A DNA stretch of 64,000 nt from Heterocephalus glaber (taxonomy: Eukaryota; Chordata; Mammalia; Rodentia; Bathyergidae): the NCBI RefSeq assembly GCF_000247695.1, contig NW_004624730.1:26795760-26859759 (forward strand), in the 5' to 3' direction. The first letter of the stretch is position 1. Each line of letters starts with the position of its first letter. Positions 45,310 to 57,893 of the stretch are shown in pieces. A program made the position numbers and the translations under genes. The notes beneath the pieces were generated by a model. It was not told the DNA's origin, did not search any database, and worked only from the letters and a program-made list of their open reading frames with translations.

Positions 45310-46047
45310 TGCTGAAATTCTCCATAAGCAAATTTGATTAACAGAAAATTTCACAGATGGTTTAATTTCCATATTAGTTTTCATAGGCGATGAGCAAAAC
45401 CCTTAAGTTCTATACATTTAAAATAATCTAAATATAGGGTTCAAAAAACAAAATCTTGCTTCTGTGATAAAACAACACATAAGCCCTTCTAACATCTTCC
45501 TTCAACAGTGAAATGAGGAAGAGGCTGGTTCATTTTGAAAATCTGAGTGGAGTTTCCTCCAAACAGATAAATAGGCAACAAACAAAGACACACACTGGAT
45601 AATACATTTGATTTGCAATCCAGGAAACATCCTCCTTGGAAGAGGTGTTTAGTTTGAATGTTGAGGCTAAGAAGTTTGATACAACACAGAAGAAACACCT
45701 TTTAGGAACCAAAACACACCACAGGAGGGGAGCCAGAGCTCTCTGGAATGGTGGACAGTTGAAATTAAAAGCTTTTGTCACCTCATTCTCTGCCTCCTTC
45801 TAAAAATTCTGAAACTGAAGTCCCTCTTGATCATCCCAGTTTGTCTGGGACTGATGGCCTTCCCAGGACACAGGGTTTGCAGTGCTAACTCCATGAATGT
45901 CCCTAGCAAGTGGAATGGTTTGTCACCTATACCCGTGACTGACCCCAGCCCTAAGGCTACGTGATAGCAGCAGAATCCAAATTTCTCCTTATACCTAATG
46001 TATTCTCTTAAAAAGAGAAGGAGGTGAGGGTATAAAACAGCCATTTT

Positions 46048-46145
46048 GGGCGGGGGATTTAGCTCAGTGGTTCCAGCGCCTGCCTCGAAAGCACAAGGTC
46101 CCAAGTTCAATCCCTGGTATCAAAAAACAAAAAAAAACAAAAAAA
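46048..46145 (+). repeat. ID-like SINE
   Basis: Flanked by AAAACAGCCATTT (46034-46046; 46146-46158), a perfect 13-bp duplication. Confidence 0.95.
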
Positions 46146-46756
46146 AAACAGCCATTTAATATTTTTAACTAAGGTCCAGTGACCCAAAGTAGTGGACAGT
46201 ATGCCCTCCCTCATAACTAGGCGTTTGCCCCGTTTTGTATCCACATTACTGTCAAGTAATCAGAACAGGAAAATGTACATATCCACTTGCCCTGTAACAT
46301 TTTAAGGAAATCAAACACTACACAGGACACTTGTGTTTTATCACTCGCAAATGCACACTTGATTGTGTCAAAGTCAGGAAAATCTTTTCTGTTAGATCCT
46401 GATGGAGCCATTTGTCTCAAGTGAAGCTCTCCTAACAAACTCTGGGCTCTTCTCTTCTTCAACTCAAATTAATTCTTAAGTCTTCCTGGGGGCTGGGGTT
46501 GTGCTCTTTGTCAACAAAAGCAGGAAGAAGTCAAGTGTCTCCTTATCCCCTCAGAACCAGCACAATGACATGGATCTTCCTTCCTTATGAGGACAGAAGA
46601 TAAAATAGCTTTCATGCGTTTCAAATCTGGAGCACATAGTAGGCCCAAAACACATTCCCCACAAGCTGTACGGTTATGGACCAGAAATTGGTAACAAAAC
46701 ATGGGTTTCATTTAATGATGATAACTATAGACATTTTTTCAAACAAACATAATCAT

Positions 46757-46850
46757 GGGGCTGAGGATGCAGCTCAGTAGTAGAGTGCTTGCCTGGCATG
46801 TGCAAGGCCTGGATTTGTTCACCAGCACAGAAGGAGGGAAGGAGAGAGGG
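46757..46850 (+). repeat. ID-type SINE, tRNA-Ala-like form
   Basis: 'ggggctgaggatgcagctcagtagtagagtgcttgcctggcatgtgcaaggcctgg' is close to the ancestral tRNA-Ala-derived sequence. The tail is a GGAA-type purine run. Confidence 0.88.
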
Positions 46851-46874
46851 ACAAATTAGAATGTTTCCCCCTTC

Positions 46875-47162
46875 CTGCGCTTCCCAGCACTGGGACTGAA
46901 CCTATGCCCTCCACACTGAGTTATATTCACAGGCCCACTCCCCTTTTTAGTTGAAGACCAGGTCTCTCTCCCTAAGTCACTTAGGGTGGGCTAAAACTTG
47001 TGATCCTCCTAACTCAGCCTTCCAGAATGGTGAAATTGACACACACACACTATCACATCCTGCTGGGAATTTGTTTTGTTTGTTTTAGTGATACTAGGGA
47101 TCGAACCCAGGGCCTCACACATGCTTTTGCTGGCACTCTGCCACTAAGCTACAACTCCAGCC
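46875..47162 (-). repeat. Two adjacent antisense SINEs (B1-ID dimer and ID)
   Basis: 46880-47064 is a diverged dimer ('cactgggactgaacctatgccc', then 'gatcctcctaactcagccttccag'). 47090-47162 is an ID copy ('actagggatcgaacccagggcc' to 'actaagctacaactccagcc'). Confidence 0.78.
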
Positions 47163-47774
47163 TAATCAACTTTTTCTCTTGAGGGCACATTTTAACCATT
47201 CATTACCTTGTGATTTTCTAGCTGAGCATTTCATGAGTACTAGATTCTACTTATTGCTTCCTCTTTACTTCCTAAGTACAGCTGCCTGCTGGGTGTTCAT
47301 TTCATTTAGCTCTGTTTCATTATTAATGATTCATGAATCCATCAGAGTTCCCATATTACAGGTAGGGGCCTTGTATTTATCCTACGTACTGTCACCATGA
47401 AAGTTCAGGCTGAATGAGGTCTTAAGTCCATTTAGAGCTGTGCCTCTCAACTAGTAGTAGGATCTTCCTTCACGGCCCCATGTCTAGCTTGAGGGAGAGA
47501 CTGCTCTCATTCAACAGCTTGTGCTAGGCCCAGCAAGGAAGGGAGCAGTTAAATGTCAGCGCCTTTGCCTGTCTTCTCTAAATTCTGTTGGACTTACTTC
47601 TATTCTGCTTTTCCTACAGGCATTTCTCAACTGTCATGCTGAAATTTTAAACAAATTTTTTAAGTATGTTGAACCAGCACAGCTTTTGGAAACTAGACAC
47701 TAACTGGGCTTAGCTGCTACTCGCATCCCAAGATTCTGGCATGGGGCCTTGGGACAGACATAATTTAAAACCAA

Positions 47775-47880
47775 TGACTCCAACTAATTCACTCATTTTA
47801 GAGATGAAGAAACTTAGAAGGTGAAATATCTCAGCACAAGTCACACCCATGAGCGTGGACACCTAGGCTATCCAGACAGC
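47775..47880 (-). repeat. MIR fragment, antisense
   Basis: 'ctcattttagagatgaagaaacttagaaggtgaaata' resembles the reverse-complement MIR core. Confidence 0.55.
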
Positions 47881-48199
47881 GTAGAAGATGCTGTCACAGC
47901 CCTGACCTGCCCACCTTCAGGAGCCAAAAGACATCTACTAAATTAAACTTGGTGACAAGGATAACTAGTTTCCTTTTTGCTATCTCATGACGAAGTCTAA
48001 TGCAGATTAATTTAATTAACTTACTGCTTTTAAAGAGATGAAGCCAACATATGAATCACACCCTGTTTGCGTGACCGAGTTTTACAAAAAATGGTATGGT
48101 ACTTTGTTCTTTAATCCCATCTCCCAAAAAATATCAGAGAAACTTTGAAAATTTACATCTCAAGAGGGAGGAGAAGCACTACCATCAGATGATCTAGAC

Positions 48200-48278
48200 C
48201 AGTGATGGTGAACTTTCAGAGCTTTCAGTGAGACAAACAGCCCACTGTGGGATGCATGCCGCAGGTTCACCACCACTA
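48200..48278. mobile_element. Very short hAT-like MITE
   Basis: Only 79 bp: the left end CAGTGATGGTGAACTT and the inverted right end TAGTGGTGGTGAACCT form near-complete terminal repeats. They resemble the ends of the element at 14252-14443. Almost nothing lies between the two ends. Confidence 0.5.
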
Positions 48279-49046
48279 GGACCTTCTGGCCACAGTGGCT
48301 TTTGGGAATGACAGTCTCTGACTGGAAGAAGCCAAACATACAGGTGTGAATCATTTCTGACTTATGTGCAGACCCAGCCATACCGTGTTTTTAATATGTT
48401 GCAGCATGAAGAGGGTCTGGGTGCAGCCGCAGGCCTTTTCCTCTCTTTATGGGCTGTCCATGGCTTAACTCACGAACTGGCCAGAGTCAGGTGTCTCGCA
48501 GCCCTGTCTGATGGAAAACACATGTCTACCAGAGGTAGAATGAAAAGCCAGCCACAGTCCAGCCTTGACTTAGTCACGATACTTGAAAGGGGAAAAAGGG
48601 CTGCAGACGCGCCTTTTGCCTTCCTTGTGTCTTTCTCAGCTCCTGCCAACAATGAGCCGCTTGTTTCTCTTATTTCCCAGAAACAGTATTAGCCATCCAA
48701 CAAGGTCAGCAAAAAAAAGCAGCTTTTCACTTCAGGGTGTGTTTGGTTCCAAAAATCTGTAAAGTATTAAACCAAGAAATTGCACTATCCCAACTTCACA
48801 CTGAAGCCTTTATTCCAACCCCGGGTGAGAATAACTCTAAGGAAATTTCTCAGGCAGCTCGGTTGATAAGGCTCAAAGCTCTGGGACCATGTCCTGAGCC
48901 TGACTGTTTCAATCCCTAAAAACCACTTCCAGGTGCTCCAAAGCCTGACAGATGAGTGCTGGTTCTCCAAACGCCCCAGACCCTTCCAGTTTTAGACTCC
49001 TAAGCCCAACCTGCATGTACTTCACTGGAAAACTTGAATTTTCGCT

Positions 49047-49176
49047 TTGTTTTGAGACAGGATCTCACTATATAGTTCGGGCTGGCCTTGAACTCAGTAT
49101 GTATTCCAGGCTGCTCTTGAACTCCCGGCAGTCCTCCTTTGTGCTATGATTACAAGCACGTACCACCATGCCCAGC
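49047..49176 (-). repeat. B1-like SINE
   Basis: 'gttttgagacaggatctcactatatagttcgggctggcc' to 'acaagcacgtaccaccatgcccagc'. Confidence 0.9.
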
Positions 49177-49448
49177 AGAAACTTTAAATTTTTAGCACCA
49201 AGAAATGATTTTCCTATATTTTCCTATCCTGTCTGCCCATGCAAACAATAATCAGATCCACAAATCAGCATGCAAGTATCTGGCCAACTGTTCTGCTAGA
49301 TGTACTGAAATGCCTATAACACCAGTTTATATGCTTTCCTAGTAAATATATTACCCAGAATGTATAGTTTACTGGCATTTAAAGGATCTAGACATAGATT
49401 CCCCTTGTTAGAACATATCCAGAAAAATTTAGAAAACACGCATATCTT

Positions 49449-49592
49449 TATGGTTTTTTGAGACAGTTTCCCTATGTAGTTCAGGCTGGCCTTGAACTCA
49501 CTATATTGCTCAGGCCAGCCTCAAACTTGTGGCAATCTTCCTGCCTCGGCCTTCCAAGTGTGGTGAATAGACATATATCACCACACCCAGCT
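49449..49592 (-). repeat. B1-like SINE
   Basis: 'ggttttttgagacagtttccctatgtagttcaggc' to 'catatatcaccacacccagc', with the doubled internal segment. Confidence 0.9.
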
Positions 49593-49690
49593 TCTTCTGC
49601 ATTCTTTCACTGTAAAGAAACCATCTTTCTTCCATCTAAAACAGCAGCAGAATTACAGGGCTATCTCAAGACTTATCAAAAGTGGACTGT

Positions 49691-49837
49691 GGCCAGGAAC
49701 AGTGGCACATGCCTGTAATCCCAGCACTTGGGAGGGTGAGGCAGGAGGATTGAGTTTGAGGTCAGCCTGGGCTACATAGTGAGTTCCAGGCCAATCTGGA
49801 CTGCATAGTGAGGCTGTCTCAAAAAACAAGAAAAATA
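49691..49837 (+). repeat. B1-like SINE
   Basis: 'ggccaggaacagtggcacatgcctgtaatcccagcacttgggagggtgagg' to an A-rich tail. It is inverted relative to the two preceding B1 copies. Confidence 0.92.
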
Positions 49838-50369
49838 GGGGGTTGGGGGAAGCCTGCGGCAGGAAGCACATCCTATGGAGCAGGTAAACTCAGCATACAG
49901 TGGCCTAACTTAGAAAAACATGGAAACTGGGGGCTTCATTTGCTGGTTCACAAAATTATCTTTGTGACACTGAATTTAATTCCATGGCCACTCCACAGCA
50001 GCATCACCAAAACTATTACATTATCTTCAGACAATAGGTATACTTTTTTCCCGGCAGGATATGGAAACTCTGATTCATGCATTTATTTTCATTAGCTGGG
50101 AGAGAGTTTATGGTAGCTTTTTATTGGTTAGATTTGCTGAATGATTTTTAAACTACTCCAGGTGCAAAGCATAGTAACCCAAACTAAATAACAGAAAATG
50201 AATCTACAGCTGTGTTCCACAAGGAGCAGAGGAAGTTTCCAGCATGAGCTGCTAGCTTTTAATCTGTTTTCTTTCTATAACATTCCATTTTAGTAAACAT
50301 TTTTATCACTTAAAGAGATCCTATAATAGACACTAAGACTCCAAAAGCTAGTCAAAGGATTTAAGAGAG

Positions 50370-50640
50370 AACTTGCAATTAGTAATCAAATGTGAAAAAT
50401 GATCCGCTTCACAAGGAATCACAGAAATGCAAATTCAGAGCTATTTTCCAGCAATCAAATTAATAAGGATAATAATGCCATGTGGGTGTTTTGCACTGGA
50501 CCAAGACCACTCAGAATAAAATAAACAAGAGTTAACCAAGGGTAGTGGGATTAAGAAATCTGGTAAAACTCTGTACCAAATTTTGAGAATTTGTAGATGT
50601 ATATATTTCATGAGGACTGTCCCCATAGATCTTATAGGAT
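50370..50640 (+). repeat. Old L1 fragment
   Basis: 'cacaaggaatcacagaaatgcaaattcagagc' and 'aataaggataataatgcc' resemble the end of L1 ORF2/3' UTR in ancient L1M copies. No open frame remains. Confidence 0.5.
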
Positions 50641-50919
50641 CTCTAGCGACTCCTTCAAAGTTAACTGCCTTTGAAATGAAATAGTCTCAGAATATTAATA
50701 GTGGTGGTATGTGGATGATAGAACTACACTGATAATTTTCTTTCAAGTGCTCTACTACTCTCTGAACTATTCATTTCCCCTGGTATTTGATACCAGAGAC
50801 AGTGATGGGCAAGATGGCAAGGTCCTTGCTCCTCAGAAAATTACTAAAGACATGAAAAAGCAAACCAATAGTATAATTTCAGCAAAAAAGAGCTTTGGGC
50901 AAACAAATGAGTAGATGTG

Positions 50920-51420
50920 TAGAGCAGGGAAGGTAGGAAGGCCTCTGAAATATGTGATCTTAAATAATCTGGGCATGAACATCAGGGTGGAGGACATCCT
51001 AGGGTAAGGGACAGCAAGTGCAAAGGCTTCAGGGTGGGAAAGTGCTGACCTGTGTGTGCTTAAGGTACGTGTACCAAAAAACGCCAGCCCATGTGGCAGA
51101 GGAGCAAAGAGGGAGGAAGAAGGTCCCACGGGGCCTGGCTGGCTGTGGGGACCACTGTGGTTGGCCTCTATTCCAGAGAGACAGAAAACTCCTTCCAGCA
51201 CACTGCTTGGACTACACAGGAAAGTGCTGGGTTATCTTATATGTTATGGTAAAATTAAAAACTGAAAAAAGGGGGGAGAGATGGACAGACTCTGGGGTAC
51301 ACAGTGAAGTTAGGGAGCATGAAGGAAGAGCCGCTAGTTAGGATCAGGGTTGGTGAACAGCTGTTTCTCAGCCCTGTGGAGTGGTTCAAGGCCATCTTTG
51401 GGGAGAAAAAGAGTAAGGTT
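50920..51420 (-). repeat. L2 fragment, antisense
   Basis: 'aagggacagcaagtgcaaaggcttcagggtgggaaagtgctg' (51006-51047) is the familiar reverse complement of an L2 3' segment. It accounts for the 122- and 107-residue open frames here. Confidence 0.55.
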
Positions 51421-51474
51421 TGGGCAGGGGTGGCAGGAAGTAGAAACCAAAGCAGCTCTGCTTTTAAAGATTTA

Positions 51475-51562
51475 GGGCCGGGGATTTAGCTCAGTGGTTT
51501 CGCCGCCTGCTGTGCAAGTGCAAGGACCAGAGTTCGATCCCTGGTAACCAAAAAAAAAAAAA
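51475..51562 (+). repeat. ID-like SINE
   Basis: 'gggccggggatttagctcagtggtttcgccgcctgctgtgcaagtgc' with a 15-base poly-A tail. 'aaagattta' lies on both sides. Confidence 0.94.
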
Positions 51563-52618
51563 AGATTTACACAAGAAGATTCTGGTCCCAAGCAAAGCAA
51601 AACAAAAGGCTGTAGCTCTAAATTTTATTTGGTAGGGTGTGCCAAAGAGAGTTCTGTTCGCAACAACAAAATACACAACAGAAGAACTACAACTCTGCAT
51701 TTTCCTAATTTTATTCTTGGATTAAACCGGGTATGTGGTGTACACTTGTTTTGTCTTCAGCAATTACCAGCTGGTGCTGAGATCAAGCCATCACCCAGTG
51801 TTGGGACTGGTGTTCAGTGCTGAGATATTCTTTGTAGTCACTGTTCCCCGGGTCACAGTGTCTAAATGACTTATGAGAACTTACAGCTCAGGTCTCTTTA
51901 TACAGAAAAACTACATTTCTCTCAACACCATATGAGCAATGACCTCCTAAATGATTTGACCCATATCTGCACATATTGTGCCTCACGCAAGAACCCTGCA
52001 AACCTCAGAGCCCAGTCTAAAAGTGCATCTAGAAGATACACAGGGCCTATTAGTATGCATTCTTCTCCCTGGCTCTATTGTTCTCTCAGTCAAAATCTCT
52101 CTTTACTCCAAATTAATTATTTAATTCTTTTGATTATTACAGTTTATAAAAGACAAGAACAAGGAATAAGTGGACGGAAGTATCACAGTTTCATTTTTAA
52201 ACTATCTGTGTACACAGCCACACAAATATATTGTTTGTCAAAAAAATGATGTGTAAAGCTTAAATGAGCAAGCTGGAAATGGTCTTGCTAGTGATTCTAA
52301 GAGGAAGGATTTACATGACTTTAGACTAAGCCTTATACAGACTTGGTAGACCAGAAAGCTTTTCCTCATACGTCATTATCATTACAGAATACATTCATTA
52401 GAGGAACCATTTGACCCACACAAACCGTGCACTTCCTTCTCTAACCAAGTGATCAAAGCTAATGTCTCCAACACTGGGACAAGTCAACCCTGAAAGTCTC
52501 CTGATATGACACAGCAAGAAGCACATAACATCACTTCTGGGGCATTCCTCCCAAAATGTATGACCTAAGTCTAAATCAGGAGGAAATGCCAGACAAATCC
52601 AACTTGAAGAATAGTCTA

Positions 52619-52790
52619 GGCCAGGCGTGGCAGTGTACATCTGTAAATCCAGCACTCTGGGGAAATGAGGCAGGAGAATCACTTAGCAAGATCCTATCTG
52701 ATAAAAAAAACTAAAATAGGGCTGGGGATGTAGCTCAGTCTAAATGCCCTGTACTAAAATAAATAAATAAAATAAAATAAAATAAAATAG
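52619..52790 (+). repeat. B1-ID dimeric SINE
   Basis: B1 half ('ggccaggcgtggcagtgtacatctgtaaatccagcactc'), linker, ID half ('ggggctggggatgtagctcag'), (AAAT)n tail. Confidence 0.85.
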
Positions 52791-52797
52791 CCTACAC

Positions 52798-52883
52798 AGG
52801 CCAGGGATTTAGCTCAGTGGTTCTGCCCCCTGCTTCGAAAGCACAAGGACCCAAGTTCGATCCCTGGTACCAAAAAAAAAAAG
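52798..52883 (+). repeat. ID-like SINE
   Basis: 'ggccagggatttagctcagtggttctgccccctgcttcg' with flanking 'cagcctaca'-type duplication ('tagcctacac' left, 'cagcctacaa' right). Confidence 0.93.
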
Positions 52884-53166
52884 AACAGCCTACAAAATAA
52901 TTAGTCTACAATCTTCAAATTTCAAGGCTCCAGCATGACAGAGAGTGAGAGAGGGATTGAGGGAGCAAGCAAAATTCAAAATAAGAGGACAACTAAATGT
53001 AATGCATGATCTTCAATTAGATCTTGGAGCACAAACAAAAATAGCATTACCAGGACAAATAAAGATTTCCAAATATGGGCTGAGTATTAGATAACAGTAT
53101 TGTACTAATGTTAAATTTTGCAGGTTTTGAGTCCTGTACTATGCTTATGTAAGACTATGTCCTTTT

Positions 53167-53318
53167 TTTTTTTTCTGGAAACAGGGTCTCGCTGTCTAGT
53201 TCAGCCTGGCCTTGAACACACTATGTAACCCAGGCTGGCCTGGAACTCATGGCAATCCTCCTGCCTCAGCTTCCCAACTGCTGGGATGACAGGCGTGTGC
53301 CACCATGCCCAGGGAGAA
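53167..53318 (-). repeat. B1-like SINE
   Basis: 'ctggaaacagggtctcgctgtctagttcagcctgg' to 'gtgtgccaccatgcccagg', flanked by 'atgtcctttt' on both sides. Confidence 0.94.
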
Positions 53319-55270
53319 AATGTCCTTTTAGAAAATATAATATGAAGTACTTAGGGATAAAAGAACATGATGTCTTCAATTTCATCTACAATGCTTCAAC
53401 AAAAAAGAAGTATACATAGTGATAGAAATAAGCAAATGTAGCATTATAAACAAATAACAAAGAAAATCTGGGCAAAAAATATACAGGAATTCCTTGTACT
53501 ATACTTGAAAACATATTTTAAAACAAAACCTGTATAACACACACACACTTCAAGTTCCCTGGAGTTTGAGAATTCTCCACAGCAGGATCCCCAGAAACTA
53601 TCACATATGGCCATTGTAGCACTACTGATCATTGAAGAAACCCTTATTAAATAATGGTTTTGATAATGTGACTGCCTGGGTTTTGGAAGGGACTGAATCC
53701 TGGCTGTGCTACTGTATGCTGATGCCTCACACCACCATTCCTCCCACCTCTAGCCCCAGCCCAACTGTTATTTAAATAATTCCCATCACTTTACACAGAG
53801 TTTAGGAAAACAGGATAAAGAATGACCCTACAGGACTAGTTGGCAAGGTCTTTCAGAAGTGGACAGCTACCCCACCAGGACAGGAAATTACAGCTCATCT
53901 GAGGAGGAACATGAGGCACCAGCGAGTTGATTGTAAGGCTCAAGATGTGGAGTAAAAGGTCTTTAATTTGCAGAGTCAGAGCTGAGGACACCAATCCTCT
54001 TGGACCTTCTTGATAGGAGGAAAAAGAAACCAAGAAGGGCAGACCATGTGAGCATATGCAAGGAGGAATATCTTGAGCCAAAGCCATCCTATTTTAATAT
54101 ACTATGGACACTGAGGTTCCTTCAGATCACTGGAAAAATACATTGTGCACTTGAAAGGAAACCAGGCACAAAGAGAGGATGCAGAAGCAAACCAGACATG
54201 CTGGGGATCTGAGAAGACAGTTCTCCAGAGGAGCAGGAGTTCTTTGAGGTATCACAGGGAGCAGAAACAGAAAAACAACGCAAGTGACACAGAGAAGGTG
54301 TCCAGAAACACCAGAATATACTCCCCCGGGTGGGGGGGGGATTTCTTTGTTAGGATGGAATGATCCACTTCCATTTCACTAGAAGTTGTAATTCTCTAAT
54401 TCGGGCACTATAGCAGTGGACAGTAATGGAAACAGAAGAATATTTTTGTTGATATTTGAAGAGAGAGCTTTGAAGCAGCTAAATCAGAGCCTTGGGAGCC
54501 AGGACTAAATCAGCCACATTCACTTTTCTTTTCTTTTTCCTATTTTATTTCTTTCCAGCTCTGCAAATATTTAAGTCTTGGCAAAACTCAAAACTCACAA
54601 TTCACTCTTCACTGGTGTCTGAGAAACAGAATACTGAAAAGGAAAAAGACGAAAATAATATGGAATGAAATGCATGACATGTACTGGAAAGCAAAATACG
54701 TCCCAATGAAACTTCCATTTATGGCTTAGTCAAAAACATATGGACAGACAAGTTGAGAACAGCCACTGGGAAAGCCAGGTGCCTGGTTTACGGTACACTT
54801 GTGGCCATGTTAAATCATCTTTAAAAAAAAAAAGGAGCACCCCAAATACATCCCCTCCCCGACACAGTGGCTCTTCAGACAACTCCATGTTTCGTGTGAT
54901 AAAAGCAAACTGTGTCAAAGTTGTATTTTTTAAAAGAATTTTTCTACTTTATTCACAAATAAATATTCCAAAGAAACTATAAAAGGAAGAAATCAAAGAT
55001 AGGCACACAAATATATAAGAATAGAGCTAATAGGAAGAAAATGTTTAAAGGAATAGGGGAAGAGGAAAGAAGGGAAAAGAAAAAATATGAGAAAAGGAGA
55101 AACATGGAAATAGTCTTTGTAAATAGGGAGGGGTGGAGGGGGTGAAGGGAGGGCAGGGAATGGGGAAAAAATAAGAACCAAGATACTCATGTAAAGGTAC
55201 AAGATCCCAATGATGAATGTAACTGTATTGTATACCTAAAATGTAATAAACTAAATGAAAAAAAAAGAAT

Positions 55271-55372
55271 AGGGCTGAGGATGTAGCTCAGTGGCACCAT
55301 GCCTGCCTGACAAGTGCAAGGTCCTGAGTTTAATCCTCAGTACCAAGAAAAGAAAAGAAAAGGAAAAAGAAA
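55271..55372 (+). repeat. ID-like SINE
   Basis: 'agggctgaggatgtagctcagtggcaccatgcctgcctgacaagtgcaaggtcctgag' and an (AAAAG)n tail. Confidence 0.92.
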
Positions 55373-55472
55373 ACATGTATTGTAATATTATCTATAATGG
55401 TAAAAAAAGAGAATCGATCTCCATGTTTCTCAACAGAAGAACTGTCTAAATAATGAACACACACACAAAAAA

Positions 55473-55650
55473 GTGTCCAGTGTGGTGGTGCACACCAGTA
55501 ATTCCAGCACTCAGGAGGCTGAGAGAGGAAGATTGCCATGAGTTTGAGGCCACCATTGGCTAAATAGTGAGTTCAAGGCCAGCCTGAACTACACAGCAAG
55601 ACCCTGTCTCAAAAAAACAATAAAAAGAAAAAAAAAAGAAAGAAAAAAAT
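55473..55650 (+). repeat. B1-like SINE
   Basis: 'gtgtccagtgtggtggtgcacaccagtaattccagcactcaggaggctgag', doubled segment, A-rich tail. Confidence 0.92.
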
Positions 55651-55657
55651 TATACAG

Positions 55658-55706
55658 CTATTAATATGTACATATATATTCACATCATATATATACATAT
55701 ATATTC

Positions 55707-55770
<64 letters not shown>
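55658..55770. repeat. (AT)n-(GT)n compound microsatellite
   Basis: TATATA runs, then about 17 GT units (55710-55746), then about 11 TA units. Likely length-polymorphic. Confidence 0.96.
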
Positions 55771-55771
<1 letters not shown>

Positions 55772-55879
55772 GCCCAGGTCCATTTGTAACTTAAAAAAAT
55801 TAAAACAGTGAATTTATTTTGTATCAGAATTGTAAAGACTAAAAATTTCGATAATAGATACAATTGGTGAAGGTATGGG

Positions 55880-56480
55880 GAAAGAAGCACTTTACTGGTA
55901 GGAATGCAAATTGGTGTGACCTTTTAGGAAAGAAATAAAATCTATTAAGCCTTGAAATGCATATACTCTGATCTAAGAATTAATTCTACTTCTGAAAAAT
56001 TATCCTGTACATAAATAGCATACAATACAAGGATTTATGTGCAAAAATGAGCACTGTAGCATTGTTTAATAATAGTGTACAATCAGAGAATATAACTAAA
56101 TGCTCAGGATTGGAGACTGGTTTAAAAAATGTGATACATTAATACAGTAGAATATTACACATTATTAACAAGTAATGAATAAATCTTTATCAGTACTAAT
56201 TTAGAAAGCACTTTAAGATATGTTAAGTTTCAAAGTATATATATATATATATACCAGATGGTAATATAAATATATATATATATACACCAATCTGGTAATA
56301 TAAATCTAACCAAGCATGCATATGCACATAGAGGACCTCCAGGAGAATACTCAGAAGGCTGCTAGCAGTGGTGTATGTGGGGTGGAGAAGGCTGGGGTCA
56401 CTGAGGCAAGGAGACTTATTATCCCTGAATACTCTCTGAAACTGAATTTTTTGCCATAGGTTTCTGCTGCTTTTATAATA
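55880..56480 (+). repeat. Old L1 3' end with internal TA repeats
   Basis: 'gagcactgtagcattgtttaataatagtgtacaatcagag' and 'gatacattaatacagtagaatattacacattattaacaag' follow the order of ancient L1M 3' UTRs. TA runs at 56236-56252 and 56270-56284 interrupt it. Confidence 0.65.
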
Positions 56481-56510
56481 ATAATTTGAAAAATTCAACA
56501 AAAAGCATTA

Positions 56511-56700
56511 GAGAGCCACTACAGTGGTGCACACATGTAATCCCAGCACTCTGGGAGATTAAGATAGGAGGATCCCAAGTTGGAGCCAGCCTTGGCAACT
56601 GGGTGAGACCCTGGGCTGGGAATACAGCCAGTGAGAAGGCCCAAGTTCATTCTCCAGTACAAGAAAAATAAATAAATGAATGAAAAAATAAACAAACAAA
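56511..56700 (+). repeat. B1-ID dimeric SINE
   Basis: 'agtggtgcacacatgtaatcccagcactctgggagattaag' joined to a short ID half ('gctgggaatacagccagtgag') and an (AAAT)/(GAAT) tail. A TA run follows at 56705-56729. Confidence 0.83.
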
Positions 56701-57893
56701 AATATACATATATATATATATATATATAATTTATTGGATAGGTTAACTTGAAAATCAGGCCACAAAAAAAGCAGAGGATTTTCCAAATTTCTTATGTTTC
56801 TATTGAAAAAAGACAAAACAAATACATGAGAAATTGTAAGCACGATTTTGAATGGTAAAATTATAGTGGCTCTCTCTCTCATTTTTCTTCTGAATAGCAT
56901 TGTTTACAATGACTAAATAAATACTAATTATACAATATTAGAGGCTGGGTAATGTTCTTGAACCTTGCTGCCTCAAATACTGTATGTTTAAAATCTTATT
57001 TTCTCGAGCTTTTATTTTTTCTTTAACCAAGAAAAAAGAGGTGATTTTCCTTCTACAGCACTTCAGAGGAAAGACTATCAGGGCTTTTAATTTCCTGGCC
57101 TCTCGGATGGTATGATTTTGCTGACTTCTTCAAGGATAACTATTCAGAGGAAAGCATGGAAGAATAGCTGTCCTTGACCATCAGCAACTGCAGAACTCCC
57201 AGGGAATAAATTTAGACATCCAGAAAGGAAGAAGAAATCAATCAGTTGATATCCAGGTGGGAAGGTGGTGATCACACACAGGCAGGGGCAGCATCACCAA
57301 AGGCCCCTGAGCTGGAATCAAAGAGAAGTGCCAAAGTGTCACACAACATTTAGCAGTTTGGAACAAGTGGCCAAAAGACAGGCCCTCCTAGAATCCTATG
57401 GCCTGGACAGGGCCTCTCCAACTGGAACCGGTTGAAATGCCCCACAGCAGGGATGCTCTCGAGGGCTGCTGGAAGTCAGCCAGAAGATAGTACTAAAACT
57501 GCCAAAGTATTTTTAAAACTCCCAACAGAGATCCACAGCTTGGCAAAGAGATTAGACTCCATTATGAATGAATGAATCAATGAATGAGGTCCAACAAAGA
57601 AGGGGCTAAAACAAAGTTTGCTGTATCTTTTACCTCCTTTCTTGGCTCACAGGCCCCTCCGGGAGAGAATTGTGGAAACCAAAGTTTACACACCAACCCA
57701 GTGAATTTCCACCATACTATTCAATCATGTGGATCCTGAACAATACATTTAACCCTGGTTTGTGAGCTCTCCTTGGTATGATTGGGGTCAGAACTCTCTG
57801 GAATGTGGCATCAGTGCTCAGTCACCCAATGTTCCTGTGTGTCTAACATCAAGTTCCAAAATGACAAAAGCCAGAGCCAAAAAAAACTGTGCA

